NCBI GenBank assembly: GCA_963803065.1
Contig: CAWDKW010000008.1
Span: 62,001-126,000, forward strand
Origin: DASXMT01 sp963803065
GTDB lineage: Bacteria > Actinomycetota > Acidimicrobiia > Acidimicrobiales > RAAP-2
Reading direction: 5' to 3'
DNA: 64,000 nucleotides
Both the position numbers and the translations under genes were made by a program. Under the pieces are notes generated by a model that did not search any database, was not told the origin of the DNA, and worked only from the letters and a program-made list of their open reading frames with translations. Of this stretch, positions 16,379 through 25,278 are shown piece after piece; positions within the stretch are counted from its first letter, which is position 1, and each line of letters starts with the position of its first letter.

Positions 16379-17584
16379 ATGGCTACCCGACATCTCGGCT
16401 TTCCGGTGTTCGATGCCGACAACCATCTCTATGAGACGCGTGACGCGCTCACCAAGTACCTTCCCGAATCCCACAAGCACGCCATCGACTTCGTCGAGGT
16501 CCATGGGCGGACCAAGATCATGGTGCAGGGTCAGATCAGCAACTACATCCCCAATCCGACATTCGACCGTGTCGGCCGGCCGGGCGCCCAGGAGGAGTAC
16601 TTCAAGTCGGGCAACCCGGAGGGAAAGTCGTACCGTGAGATCATCGGCCGTGGCATCGACTGCCCCCCCGCCTTCCGTGAGGCCAGTGCTCGCCTCGCCC
16701 TCATGGATGAACAGGGCGTCGACTACGCCATGATGTACCCGACGCTGGCCAGCTTGATCGAGGAGCGCATGAAGGACGATCCCGACCTGTGCGCGGTGGC
16801 GATCCACGCCCTCAACCAGTGGATGCTCGAGGCCTGGCCCTACGCCTACGAGAACCGTATCTTTACCACTCCGGTCATGACGCTGGGCATCGTCGAGCGT
16901 GCCATCGAGGAGCTGGCGTTCGTCGTCGACCACGGGGCCAAGGCGATCCTGATGCGCCCCGCTCCGGCCTGGGGGTACCGAGGCCCGCGCTCGTTCGCGC
17001 TGCCCGAGTTCGACCCGTTCTGGGAACGGGTCCAGGACTCGGGTGTCCTCGTCGTGCTGCACGCCTCCGACAGCGGCTACAACCGCTATTCCAATGAGTG
17101 GGAAGGGGTCCAGGGCGAGGAACTGGCCTTCGGCGAGCCGAAGCTCTTGAGCGCCGTCATCGAGGGCGACTACCGGGCCATCCGCGACGCCGCTGCCTCC
17201 CTGATCTGTCATGGCACCCTGGCCCGGTTCCCGGAGCTGCGGGTGGCGCTGGTCGAGAACGGCGCCGGCTGGGTCCCGCACTTCCTCGAGCAGCTCGATC
17301 ACGCCTACGAGAAGATGCCTCACCTGTACGCCGAACGGCCGTCCGATACCTTCAAGCGCCACTTCTGGATGCACCCCTTCCACGAGGAGGACCCCCGTGA
17401 GCTGGTGGCGCTGCTGGGTGCCGACCACGTGATCTTCGGGTCCGACTTCCCCCACATCGAGGGCCTGGCCGACCCCCTGTCCTGGGCCGACGAACTCCAC
17501 GGCCTGCCCGAGGAGGATCTTCGCAAGGTCATGGGGGGCAACATGATGGGGTTGATGGGCCTGACCGCTCCCGCCCCCGTCTGA
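16379..17584 (+). CDS. amidohydrolase-related protein (second ACMSD-type subgroup)
   Basis: A 401-residue PF04909-type enzyme: N-terminal FDADNHLYE, central VLHASDS, C-terminal FGSDFPHIEG. It differs from the first pair by the IPNPTFDRVGRPGA block and resembles the 18602-19795 protein instead (IPNPTWDPVSKPGA). The ATG at 16379 follows GGGGAGGAA; earlier in-frame codons lack a ribosome site. The next gene begins 49 bp downstream on the same strand, so this starts an operon of amidohydrolase, hotdog-like protein, amidohydrolase and acyl-CoA enzymes. Substrate unknown. Confidence 0.85.
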   Translation: MATRHLGFPVFDADNHLYETRDALTKYLPESHKHAIDFVEVHGRTKIMVQGQISNYIPNPTFDRVGRPGAQEEYFKSGNPEGKSYREIIGRGIDCPPAFREASARLALMDEQGVDYAMMYPTLASLIEERMKDDPDLCAVAIHALNQWMLEAWPYAYENRIFTTPVMTLGIVERAIEELAFVVDHGAKAILMRPAPAWGYRGPRSFALPEFDPFWERVQDSGVLVVLHASDSGYNRYSNEWEGVQGEELAFGEPKLLSAVIEGDYRAIRDAAASLICHGTLARFPELRVALVENGAGWVPHFLEQLDHAYEKMPHLYAERPSDTFKRHFWMHPFHEEDPRELVALLGADHVIFGSDFPHIEGLADPLSWADELHGLPEEDLRKVMGGNMMGLMGLTAPAPV

Positions 17585-17633
17585 GAGCCCGATAGCGAGG
17601 AGACCGAGGAGACCGAGACCGAGGAGACAGAGC

Positions 17634-18485
17634 ATGGCCACCCGACGAGACATCCGCGAAACGCCGGCCGACGAGTACTGGTCGGAATTCGAAAACCGCT
17701 GGACGGCACTGTTGAGCTACCGGTACCTGGGCAAGGAGAGCAGCTGGCTCGACAACGCCCCCGAGGGCACGACGATGCCGTTGCGCCACGACATGCGCAA
17801 CGCGGTGGGCGGCATCATGGCCGCGCCGCTGTGCATCGCGTCGCCCGAGTCGGGGGGCATGGCCGATGATCTCTTCGTACCCAATCCGGTCATCGCCTCG
17901 ATGCAGGTCCTCGACGACGCCCGGGACGTCGCCAAGGTGGCCGTGCTCCCCGAGACCGTCCACCTGGGGCGGACCATGGGGTTCAGCCGCTCCTTGGTGG
18001 TCGACGACGCCGACCACGACCGGGTGATCGCCCTCTCGACCGGGATGGGGATCAGCCTCGGATCCACGCCTCCGGGCTTCGAGAAGGTGGACAACCCGCC
18101 CATCGATGTCGTGGACTCGCCCACCATGCCTCCACTCCACCAGGTCTTCGGCGCCCGCAAGCGGGACGACGGGTTCTGGGTGCTGCCCGAGCTCGAGCTC
18201 GAGTTCGCCTCACCCGATGCGGCCCTGCACCTCGGTCCTATCCACATCGTCCTCGAGACGGCGGCCAACGAGCTGGCCGCCGAACTGGCCGCGACCGACC
18301 AGCTCCAGATCGACAGCTGGCAGGTCATGTTCGTGGCCCGGGGCAAGGTCGGGCCCTTCCGCGTGACCGGCCGGGCCTACGACGGCGGACAGGGGCGGGT
18401 CGGCGTACGGTTGTCGCTGCACGACGAAGGGAACAAGGACCGGGTCACCAGCACGGGGTCGGGCGTGTACCGTCGTCTCGGCTGA
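17634..18485 (+). CDS. uncharacterised protein, possible double-hotdog acyl-CoA thioesterase-like
   Basis: A 283-residue soluble protein with no signal peptide or membrane segment. Two halves can be discerned: one around MRNAVGGIMAAPLC... and one around LHLGPIHIVLETAANELA... followed by GPFRVTGRAYDGGQGR. The second resembles the helix and strand pattern of hotdog (PaaI-type) thioesterases. I do not recognise a catalytic motif with certainty. Its 5' leader (17591-17630) contains three close copies of GAGGAGAC, each a potential ribosome-binding site. It lies between two related amidohydrolases and probably acts in the same pathway, for instance on a CoA ester. Confidence 0.55.
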   Translation: MATRRDIRETPADEYWSEFENRWTALLSYRYLGKESSWLDNAPEGTTMPLRHDMRNAVGGIMAAPLCIASPESGGMADDLFVPNPVIASMQVLDDARDVAKVAVLPETVHLGRTMGFSRSLVVDDADHDRVIALSTGMGISLGSTPPGFEKVDNPPIDVVDSPTMPPLHQVFGARKRDDGFWVLPELELEFASPDAALHLGPIHIVLETAANELAAELAATDQLQIDSWQVMFVARGKVGPFRVTGRAYDGGQGRVGVRLSLHDEGNKDRVTSTGSGVYRRLG

Positions 18486-18556
18486 TCGGGCCGGCTGCTT
18501 GTTGCAGCTCCGGTCGCCACGGGTTCCTCCGGTCCGTCCCTCGTTTTGACGAAACT

Positions 18557-18574
18557 AGACTCGGATTTTAGTCT
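18557..18574. promoter_or_regulatory. short inverted repeat before the 18602 gene
   Basis: AGACT-N8-AGTCT forms a symmetric pair of 5-bp arms in an otherwise AT-richer patch 28 bp before the ATG at 18602. It could be an operator for a TetR/GntR-type regulator; only one copy was seen. Confidence 0.25.
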
Positions 18575-18601
18575 CCTCGATGGGGACTGCTGGGAGGCGC
18601 C

Positions 18602-19795
18602 ATGACAGAGCTGGACTTTGCCGCGTTCGATGCCGACAATCACTACTACGAGGCTCCGGATGCGTTCACCCGGTACATAGAACCCGAGTTCGGTAAGCGG
18701 GCCATGCAGTGGGCCGAGATCAACGGACGGCGGCGACTCCTGGTGTCGGGACGCATCAACCGGTTCATCCCCAATCCCACCTGGGACCCGGTGTCCAAGC
18801 CGGGGGCCCTCGACGAGTACTTCCGGGGCCGCAACCCCAAGGGAGAGGACACGTCGGTTCTCTTCGGTGACCTCGACCGCCTGGCCGACCACCCCGAGTA
18901 CCAGGACCGGGACGCCCGCCTGCACCTCATGGATGACCAGGGCTTGCAAGGTGCCATCTTCCTGCCGACGCTTGGTGTGGGCATGGAGCAGGCCCTGATC
19001 CACGACGTCCCGGCCCTCACCGCCGCCTTCCGGGCCTTCAACCGCTGGATGGACGAGGACTGGGGCTTTGCCTACCGGGAGCGGATCTTCGCCGCCCCCT
19101 ACATCACCATGGTCGATCCGGACAACGCGCTGGCCGAGCTGGAGTGGGCGCTCGAGCGCGACGCCCGATTCATCGTGATGGTGGGCGGCCCCATCGTGGT
19201 CAACGGGATCGGGGTGTCGCCGGCCGATCCCGTCTACGACCCGTTCTGGTCCCGCGCCAACCAGTCGGGCGTGACCGTGTGCTACCACGGCGGCGACAGC
19301 CGTTATGCCGGCTACCTGGCCGACTGGGGGGAGCGGGCCGAGACCGAGGCGTTCCGCCAGAACCCGTTCCGGGCGCTGGCCTCACCCAGCCCCGTCCAGG
19401 ACACCTTCGCCAACCTGCTCGCCCACGGACTGTTCCACCGGTTCCCCAACCTGCGCCTGGCCTCGATCGAGAACGGTGCCGGCTGGGTCTTCCACCTGTT
19501 CGAGAAGCTCGAGAAGTCCTACGGCCAGACGCCGAAGGCCTATGCCGAGGACCCCCGCGAGACGTTCCGGCGCCACGTCTGGGTGTCCCCGTACTACGAG
19601 GACGAGCTCGGTGCGCTGAAGGCATTGCTCGGGTCCGATCGCCTGCTCATGGGCTCGGACTACCCTCACGCCGAGGGTCTGGCCGACCCGACCAGCTACA
19701 TCAAGGACCTGAAGAATTTCGACTTCACCGATGAGGAGTGCAGGCTGGTCATGGGCGAGAACGGGGTGGGCCTGTCCACCCGCCGGCCGGCCTGA
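18602..19795 (+). CDS. amidohydrolase-related protein, paralogue of the 16379 protein
   Basis: A 397-residue PF04909-type enzyme: N-terminal FDADNHYYE, central CYHGGDS, C-terminal MGSDYPHAEG. It is collinear with the 16379-17584 protein, including an IENGAGWV(F/P)H segment. The ATG at 18602 follows GGGAGG. It is followed after 122 bp by an acyl-CoA synthetase gene, which suggests that the product, or the remaining acid, is then activated with CoA. Reaction not assignable from sequence. Confidence 0.85.
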   Translation: MTELDFAAFDADNHYYEAPDAFTRYIEPEFGKRAMQWAEINGRRRLLVSGRINRFIPNPTWDPVSKPGALDEYFRGRNPKGEDTSVLFGDLDRLADHPEYQDRDARLHLMDDQGLQGAIFLPTLGVGMEQALIHDVPALTAAFRAFNRWMDEDWGFAYRERIFAAPYITMVDPDNALAELEWALERDARFIVMVGGPIVVNGIGVSPADPVYDPFWSRANQSGVTVCYHGGDSRYAGYLADWGERAETEAFRQNPFRALASPSPVQDTFANLLAHGLFHRFPNLRLASIENGAGWVFHLFEKLEKSYGQTPKAYAEDPRETFRRHVWVSPYYEDELGALKALLGSDRLLMGSDYPHAEGLADPTSYIKDLKNFDFTDEECRLVMGENGVGLSTRRPA

Positions 19796-19917
19796 GCCGG
19801 TGAGCTCGGGGGAACGGGGCGGACCGATCGCTCACCTGTCAACGGGGAGGGGCTCGCCACCCTGCCCGCTCCCCGCCTGACCCGGCGCCGTCTCGACTCG
19901 AAGGAACACAGAACCAC

Positions 19918-21618
19918 GTGACACTGACCTGGCCCAATCCCAACCTCTCCGAGGAGCTCCGGCTCGCCCTGGTGGGTCCGGGCGCCCCCTTCGAGCTGGT
20001 CGAGGAGGAGGTGCTCGGGACGCCGATTCAGGTGTTCGCCGATCGCCCCCGGACGATCGTGGAGATCCTGCGCAGCGGCGCCGACGCCTTTGCCGGACGC
20101 CCCTATGTGGTCTTCCCCGAACGCCAGCTCACCTTCGATGCCGTCATCGGCCCGGTGGCCGCGGTGGCCCGGAGCCTGAAGGAGACCTACGGGGTCGGAC
20201 GAGGTGACCGGGTGGCCATCTGCTCGGCCAACTGTGTCGAGTTCGTGCTGACCTTTTGGGCCGTGACCGCGCTGGGCGGTGTGACGGCAGCGCTCAACGG
20301 CTGGTGGACCGGTCCGGAGATGGCCTATGCCTTGGAACTGACCGAACCCAAGCTCCTGCTCGGCGATCGGCGCTGTCTCGGCCGGTTGGACGGGATCGAC
20401 CTGCCCGGTCTACCCCGCGTCCTGTTCGAAGAGGACTTCGCCGCCCTCGAGTCCGCCGGCGCCGGGGCCGACCTGCCCGATGAGGACATCGATGAGGACG
20501 ACCCCTTCCTCATCCTGTTCACCAGCGGCACCACCGGCCGGTCCAAAGGGGCGATGATCTCGCACCGGAGCAACATCCACTTCGGTCTGGCCACACGGCT
20601 GGGTGCGGCCGAGGGCATGGCCACGGCCCCGCCCGGCCAGCCGTCCGCGCCCCCCACGCTGCCCTGTTCCATCTCGGCCAGCCCCATGTTCCACGTGGCC
20701 GGGCTCAACTGCTCGTTGGTGCTGGCCCCCATGAACGGGCTGACCATCGTCTACCCGCCGGCAGGGAGGTGGAGTGAGGCGTCCCAGCTCGAGCTCACCG
20801 AGAAGCACGGGGCCACGATGTGGTCGTTGGTCCCCACCCAGCTCTGGCGGTTGCTCGATTGGCCCGCGCTGGGCGACTACGACCTCTCGTCCCTCAAGAC
20901 GGTAGGAGGGGGCAGCGCCGTGTGGGCCCCCGAGCTGCTGCGCCGCCTGGAGCAGCAGCTGCCCTGGGTGCGGCCTGGCCTCTCCCTCGGGTACGGGATG
21001 ACCGAGACCAACGGACTGGGGACGGCCCTGCGGCTCGACAACACCTACAGCCATCCCGACTCGATCGGGCGGCCCTCGGCGACGGTACAGGTCGAGATCC
21101 GGGATCCAGACACGCACGCCGCCCTCCCCGACGGCCAGGTGGGGGAGATAGCCTTGCGGTGCGGGTCGGTATTCCTCGGGTACTGGCGGAACCCGGAGGC
21201 CACGGCCAAGGCCCTCGATGCCGACCGGTGGTACCACACCGGCGACTTCGGCCATGTCCGAGACGGCTTCGTGTACCTGGAGGGACGGCGTCAGGACCTC
21301 ATCATCCGCGGCGGTGAGAACGTCTATCCGGTCGAGATCGAGAACCGCCTGATCGAGCACCCCGGCGTGGCCGAGGTGGCCGTGGTCGGGCTCACCCACG
21401 CCACGCTGGGCCAGGAGGTGGCGGCCTATGTGGTCGAGAAGGTCCCCGGCAGCCTGGCCGCAGCCGACATCCGCGACTGGTGCTCGGCCACCCTGGCCGG
21501 GTTCAAGGTTCCCACCCAGGTGGAATTCGTCTCCGAACTACCCCACAACGCGTCCGGCAAGGTCCTCAAGCACCTGCTCGGCTCCCACCTCCCGCCCAGC
21601 GATTTCGTACAGGAGTGA
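19918..21618 (+). CDS. acyl-CoA synthetase (AMP-forming, FadD-like)
   Basis: A 566-residue ANL-superfamily ligase. The ATP-binding P-loop is LFTSGTTGRSKGA (about residue 200), followed by YGMTETNG, HTGDFGHV, GRRQDLIIRGGENVYP and the C-terminal catalytic lysine in NASGKVLK. It activates a carboxylic acid through an acyl-adenylate to the CoA thioester. The GTG at 19918 is used. The next gene (acyl-CoA dehydrogenase) starts 6 bp after the stop, so the thioester is probably passed on to that enzyme. Specificity (fatty, aromatic or alicyclic acid) cannot be told. Confidence 0.9.
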   Translation: MTLTWPNPNLSEELRLALVGPGAPFELVEEEVLGTPIQVFADRPRTIVEILRSGADAFAGRPYVVFPERQLTFDAVIGPVAAVARSLKETYGVGRGDRVAICSANCVEFVLTFWAVTALGGVTAALNGWWTGPEMAYALELTEPKLLLGDRRCLGRLDGIDLPGLPRVLFEEDFAALESAGAGADLPDEDIDEDDPFLILFTSGTTGRSKGAMISHRSNIHFGLATRLGAAEGMATAPPGQPSAPPTLPCSISASPMFHVAGLNCSLVLAPMNGLTIVYPPAGRWSEASQLELTEKHGATMWSLVPTQLWRLLDWPALGDYDLSSLKTVGGGSAVWAPELLRRLEQQLPWVRPGLSLGYGMTETNGLGTALRLDNTYSHPDSIGRPSATVQVEIRDPDTHAALPDGQVGEIALRCGSVFLGYWRNPEATAKALDADRWYHTGDFGHVRDGFVYLEGRRQDLIIRGGENVYPVEIENRLIEHPGVAEVAVVGLTHATLGQEVAAYVVEKVPGSLAAADIRDWCSATLAGFKVPTQVEFVSELPHNASGKVLKHLLGSHLPPSDFVQE

Positions 21619-21624
21619 TACAGC

Positions 21625-22875
21625 GTGGACTTTGACGAGAGTGCGGAGGAGTCGGCATTCCGGGCCGAGGCCTTCTCCTGGCTGAGCGAGCATGCCGAGC
21701 TCAAGGACCCGGCCGTCGCCGCCCCCGTCTCGGCCGGGGGATTGGACCGGGTGGCCGAACAGGAGCATGTGCGCCGGTCCAAGGCCTGGCAGCGGGTCCT
21801 CTTCGACGGCGGGTGGGCCGGCATCACCTGGCCCAAGGAATTCGGGGGCAGGGGCGGGTCGCCCATCGACGCCATCATCTTCGCCCAGGAGCAGTCCCGC
21901 TTCGACGTTCCGGGAAGCGTGTTCGCCCAGGGCATCGGGATGGCCGGCCCCACCCTGATGGCCCACGGGACCGAGTGGCAAAAGCAGCGGTTCCTGGAGC
22001 CGATGCTGCGCGGTGACGAGGTCTGGTGCCAGTTGTTCAGCGAACCGGGCGCCGGGTCCGACCTGGCCGCGCTGGCCACCAGCGCCGTGCGCGACGGGGA
22101 CGAGTTCGTCGTGAACGGGCAGAAGGTGTGGACCTCCTCGGCCCACTTCAGCGACTGGGCCATCCTGCTGGCCCGCACCGACTTCGACGCCCCCAAGCAC
22201 CGGGGCATCACCTATTTCCTTGTGGATATGACGACACCCGGGATCGAGGTGCGCCCGCTCCGCCAGGCCACCGGTGCGGCCCACTTCAACGAGGTCTTCC
22301 TCACCGACGTGCGGGTGCCGGCCGAAAACGTCGTCGGTGAGGTCAACAGGGGTTGGGGCGTCATCATGACGACGCTGACCAACGAGCGGACCTTGATCGG
22401 CACCGGGGTCGGCGTCGGCGACGCCTTCGGTGACATCGTGCGGATGGCCCGAGAGCTCGGCAGGACCACTGACCCAGTCGATCGCCAGGCCCTGGCCGAC
22501 ACCTACATCCGCCTGCAGCTGCTCAAGTACCTGGGCTGGCGCATCCAGACCGCCGTCTCCCGCAACGAGCAGCCCGGACCCGAGAGCTCAGTGCTCAAGT
22601 TGGGGCTGTCGCAGCACCTGGGACTGACCGGGGACCTGGTGATGTCCTTACAGGGGCCTCAGGCGACCCTGTTGGACTACGAGGACAGCTCCAGCAACCG
22701 TTGGACCCTCCAGTTCCTGGGTCAGTGGATGAGCAGGATCGGCGGGGGGACGGAGCAGATCCAGCGCAACATCATCGCCGAGCGGGTCCTGGGCCTGCCG
22801 GGCGAGCCGCGGGCGGACAAGGGCGTCCCCTTCCGGCAGCTGGCCACCCGTGGCCAGGCCCGGGACGCAACCTGA
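21625..22875 (+). CDS. acyl-CoA dehydrogenase
   Basis: A 416-residue FAD-dependent dehydrogenase with the family signature WCQLFSEPGAGSDLA, the VNGQKVWTS flavin-binding segment and the C-terminal GGGTEQIQRNIIAERVLGLP block. It introduces an alpha,beta double bond in an acyl-CoA and passes electrons to ETF. The start is GTG at 21625 with AGGAG 9 bp before it. It is close in length and sequence to the 34263-35579 dehydrogenase. In the operon it follows the acyl-CoA synthetase and precedes a GntR regulator. Confidence 0.92.
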   Translation: MDFDESAEESAFRAEAFSWLSEHAELKDPAVAAPVSAGGLDRVAEQEHVRRSKAWQRVLFDGGWAGITWPKEFGGRGGSPIDAIIFAQEQSRFDVPGSVFAQGIGMAGPTLMAHGTEWQKQRFLEPMLRGDEVWCQLFSEPGAGSDLAALATSAVRDGDEFVVNGQKVWTSSAHFSDWAILLARTDFDAPKHRGITYFLVDMTTPGIEVRPLRQATGAAHFNEVFLTDVRVPAENVVGEVNRGWGVIMTTLTNERTLIGTGVGVGDAFGDIVRMARELGRTTDPVDRQALADTYIRLQLLKYLGWRIQTAVSRNEQPGPESSVLKLGLSQHLGLTGDLVMSLQGPQATLLDYEDSSSNRWTLQFLGQWMSRIGGGTEQIQRNIIAERVLGLPGEPRADKGVPFRQLATRGQARDAT

Positions 22876-22883
22876 ATATCGAA

Positions 22884-22889
22884 TACAAT
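22884..22889 (+). promoter_or_regulatory. -10 hexamer TACAAT placed for a leaderless GntR mRNA
   Basis: TACAAT ends 8 bp before the GTG start of the GntR gene, so transcription would begin at or next to the start codon. It lies in the AT-rich GAATATCGAATACAATCC just past the dehydrogenase stop, also a possible self-regulation site. Confidence 0.5.
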
Positions 22890-22896
22890 CCGGGAA

Positions 22897-23625
22897 GTGG
22901 CGTCCACCTCCCGAAGCCCGAACGGAAAGACGGCCAAGCGCTCGTCCGTCGACCGCGGGAAGAGGCTCGTCCGCACCAGCAGTGCCGACCACATCGCCCT
23001 GCACATCCGGACGCTCATCTTCGACGGTGTGCTCCGGCCCGGCATGCGGGTGCCGCAGGACGCCATCGCCGAGGACCTGGGGGTGAGCCGGATCCCGGTG
23101 CGCGAGGCGCTGATCGTGCTCGAGCACGAGGGCTGGGTGACCATCGAGATGCACCGGGGTGCCTACATCAACGCCCTCGACAAGCGGGCCGTGCACGACC
23201 ACTACGAGCTCTTCGGCCTCATCTACGGTTTCGCGGCCCAGCGAGCGCTCGCCCGGGCCGGCGCCGAGCTCCCCGACGTCCTGGCCGACCTGCAGAGGCA
23301 GTTCGCCGAGGCGACCGAGCCCTCCGAACAGCAGCGGCTGTCCATTGCCTTCCACGCCGCCATCGTCAAGGGGGCCGCCTCTCCCCGCATCATCGTGGTG
23401 CTACGGGGCATGTCGGCCATGGTGCCCGGCGATTTCTTCGAGATGGTGCCCGACGCAGTGGAGGTGGAGGAGCGGGGCCTGGCCGCCATCGTGCGGGCGA
23501 TGAAGAAGAACGACGGGGAGAGGGCTTCTGCCGAGTACGCCAAGATGATGCGGCAGGTGGGGAACAAGGTGATCCTGCTCTTCGACGAGCGGTCCCTCTT
23601 CGACCAGACGCCGGCCAAGGCCTGA
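22897..23625 (+). CDS. GntR-family transcriptional regulator (FadR/FCD subfamily)
   Basis: A 242-residue regulator. The winged helix (about residues 28-90) includes LHIRTLIFDGVLRPGMRVPQ and the recognition segment LGVSRIPVREAL; the C-terminal part is an all-helical FCD-type ligand domain. Such proteins repress acyl-CoA or organic-acid catabolic genes until an effector binds. No Shine-Dalgarno sequence precedes the GTG at 22897; instead a -10 lies directly upstream, so the message is probably leaderless. Likely targets are the preceding synthetase/dehydrogenase operon and itself (inference from position). Confidence 0.88.
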   Translation: MASTSRSPNGKTAKRSSVDRGKRLVRTSSADHIALHIRTLIFDGVLRPGMRVPQDAIAEDLGVSRIPVREALIVLEHEGWVTIEMHRGAYINALDKRAVHDHYELFGLIYGFAAQRALARAGAELPDVLADLQRQFAEATEPSEQQRLSIAFHAAIVKGAASPRIIVVLRGMSAMVPGDFFEMVPDAVEVEERGLAAIVRAMKKNDGERASAEYAKMMRQVGNKVILLFDERSLFDQTPAKA

Positions 23626-23647
23626 CCTCCGGGCCGCGCCGGTGAGA

Positions 23648-25102
23648 TCAGGGCGCCCCGTCCGGCCGGGCGTCGGCCCCGCTGACGTCGCCAACCCGGG
23701 CGTCCCTGCCGACCAGGGCGCGGCGCAGGATCTTCCCGACCTCGCTCCTCGGCAACGCGTCGATGTGATGAAAGGCCACCGGGATCCGGTAGGGGACCAG
23801 ATGGTCCCGGCACAGCCGCTCGAGCTCGTCGCCCGAGGCTGACCCGACGACATAGGCCACCGGTACTTCGCCGAGCCGATCGTCGGGCACACCGACCACG
23901 GCTGCTTCGCGCACGTTGGGCGACAGGCGGAGCACCTCTTCCACCTGCTCGGGGAACACCTTGTTGCCCCCACGATTGATGAGGTCGCTCACCCGGCCCT
24001 CGATCCAGACGAAGCCGTCTTCGTCGACGTGGGCATAGTCGCCCGTGCGGACGTAGCCTTCCTGGTCGATCCGGTCGTCGAGGTTCTCGCCTCCGGCGTA
24101 GCCCGAAGCCATGCGGGGCGGCCTGACCAGGAGCTCGCCGGTGGAACCCTCCGGTGCCACCGTGCCGTCCTCCGCCGTCACCTTGATGCCGACGCCGGCA
24201 TGGGGACGCCCCACCGCGCCGACCTTGTCCGGGTGTTCCCGGGCATCGGCGGCGGTCCAGCCGATGACCTCACCGACCTCGGCCTGCCCGTAGCTGTTCA
24301 GCACGGTCACACCGAACTTCGCCGTGAAGCGACGCGCCGACAAGGGGGAAAGGGGTGCGGTGATGCTCCGGACATAGCGCAGGGGGGCGAGATCGGCGAC
24401 GTCGTCATCGTCGGCCAGCATCACCATCGCCGCCGGGGGCAGGACGGTGGAGCGGATGGAGAAGCGGCGAACCAGGGTGGCAAACTCGGTGGTGGAGAAC
24501 CGGTCCATCAGCACCAGTTGGGCCCCGGCCCGCAACCCGAACAGGACGTTGTAGATGCCGGCGTTGAGGGCCAGCGAGACGGGCACGAGGTTGGGGGAAG
24601 GGGGCCGGGCCGGGTCGGCCGGCCTTCCCCGGAGCGGTTCGAGCACCCGGTCGAGCAACTCCAGGTAACCGGCATGGGTGTGGAGGATGGGCCGCGGTTG
24701 CCCGGTGGTCCCCGACGTCCAGGTGACGAAGGCGATGTCCGGTTCGTAGCCGGTCGGGTCGGCCTCGACGTTCCGCAGGCCCTCCCCGTCGAGGACCATG
24801 GCTGGAGCGGTGGTGTCGATCACGTGCTCGATCTCAGCGGGCGGTTGTCGGGGACTCGCCGGCACGAACACCCCACCGGCCATCCACACCCCGAACATGG
24901 CCGAGATGAACTCCGGGGCGTTGGGCAACTGGATGACGACGGCCTGGCCGGGTTGGAGGCCACCGGCACGCAGCCGTCCGGCGACCCCGGCAGCATTGGC
25001 CCGCGCCTCGCCTGCGCTCCAGGTGCGGCTCACCGTCGAGATGAGCGGGGCCGGGTCGGGCAGCGGATGACCGGACAGAAGGACTGTGAGTGAACCGGGC
25101 AC
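23648..25102 (-). CDS. acyl-CoA synthetase (AMP-forming)
   Basis: A 484-residue ANL ligase, short for the family. P-loop TWTSGTTGQPRPILHTH, then NSYGQAEVGEV, RTGDYAHVDEDGFVWIEGR and SDLINRGGNKVFPEQ; the terminal catalytic lysine is in PRSEVGKILRR. The usual acidic residue of the YGxTE motif is present one turn on (GQAE). The GTG at 25102 is used. It runs convergent with the GntR gene and downstream of the P450 gene, with its own -10 at 25162. Confidence 0.88.
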   Translation of the reverse strand: MPGSLTVLLSGHPLPDPAPLISTVSRTWSAGEARANAAGVAGRLRAGGLQPGQAVVIQLPNAPEFISAMFGVWMAGGVFVPASPRQPPAEIEHVIDTTAPAMVLDGEGLRNVEADPTGYEPDIAFVTWTSGTTGQPRPILHTHAGYLELLDRVLEPLRGRPADPARPPSPNLVPVSLALNAGIYNVLFGLRAGAQLVLMDRFSTTEFATLVRRFSIRSTVLPPAAMVMLADDDDVADLAPLRYVRSITAPLSPLSARRFTAKFGVTVLNSYGQAEVGEVIGWTAADAREHPDKVGAVGRPHAGVGIKVTAEDGTVAPEGSTGELLVRPPRMASGYAGGENLDDRIDQEGYVRTGDYAHVDEDGFVWIEGRVSDLINRGGNKVFPEQVEEVLRLSPNVREAAVVGVPDDRLGEVPVAYVVGSASGDELERLCRDHLVPYRIPVAFHHIDALPRSEVGKILRRALVGRDARVGDVSGADARPDGAP

Positions 25103-25161
25103 GCAACATCCTCTCTGGCCGCACTACGGCGGCCCATGGCCCTCCTGGGGGACGGCTGTAC

Positions 25162-25167
25162 ATTATA
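25162..25167 (-). promoter_or_regulatory. -10 hexamer TATAAT for the 25102 synthetase gene
   Basis: The minus strand reads GCATATAATGTAC about 60 bp before the GTG at 25102, an exact TATAAT in a GC-rich context. No clear -35. The stretch 25103-25278 holds nothing else I can identify. Confidence 0.45.
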
Positions 25168-25278
25168 TGCGACCGTGCATCCCGGCCCCGGGGGCTCGAC
25201 CGATCGAAGGGCGGAACCGGTCCGAGGGCGGCCATCTCGCCGCCGAGGTCGTGACGGACGGTCCGCCGGCGTTGACGC

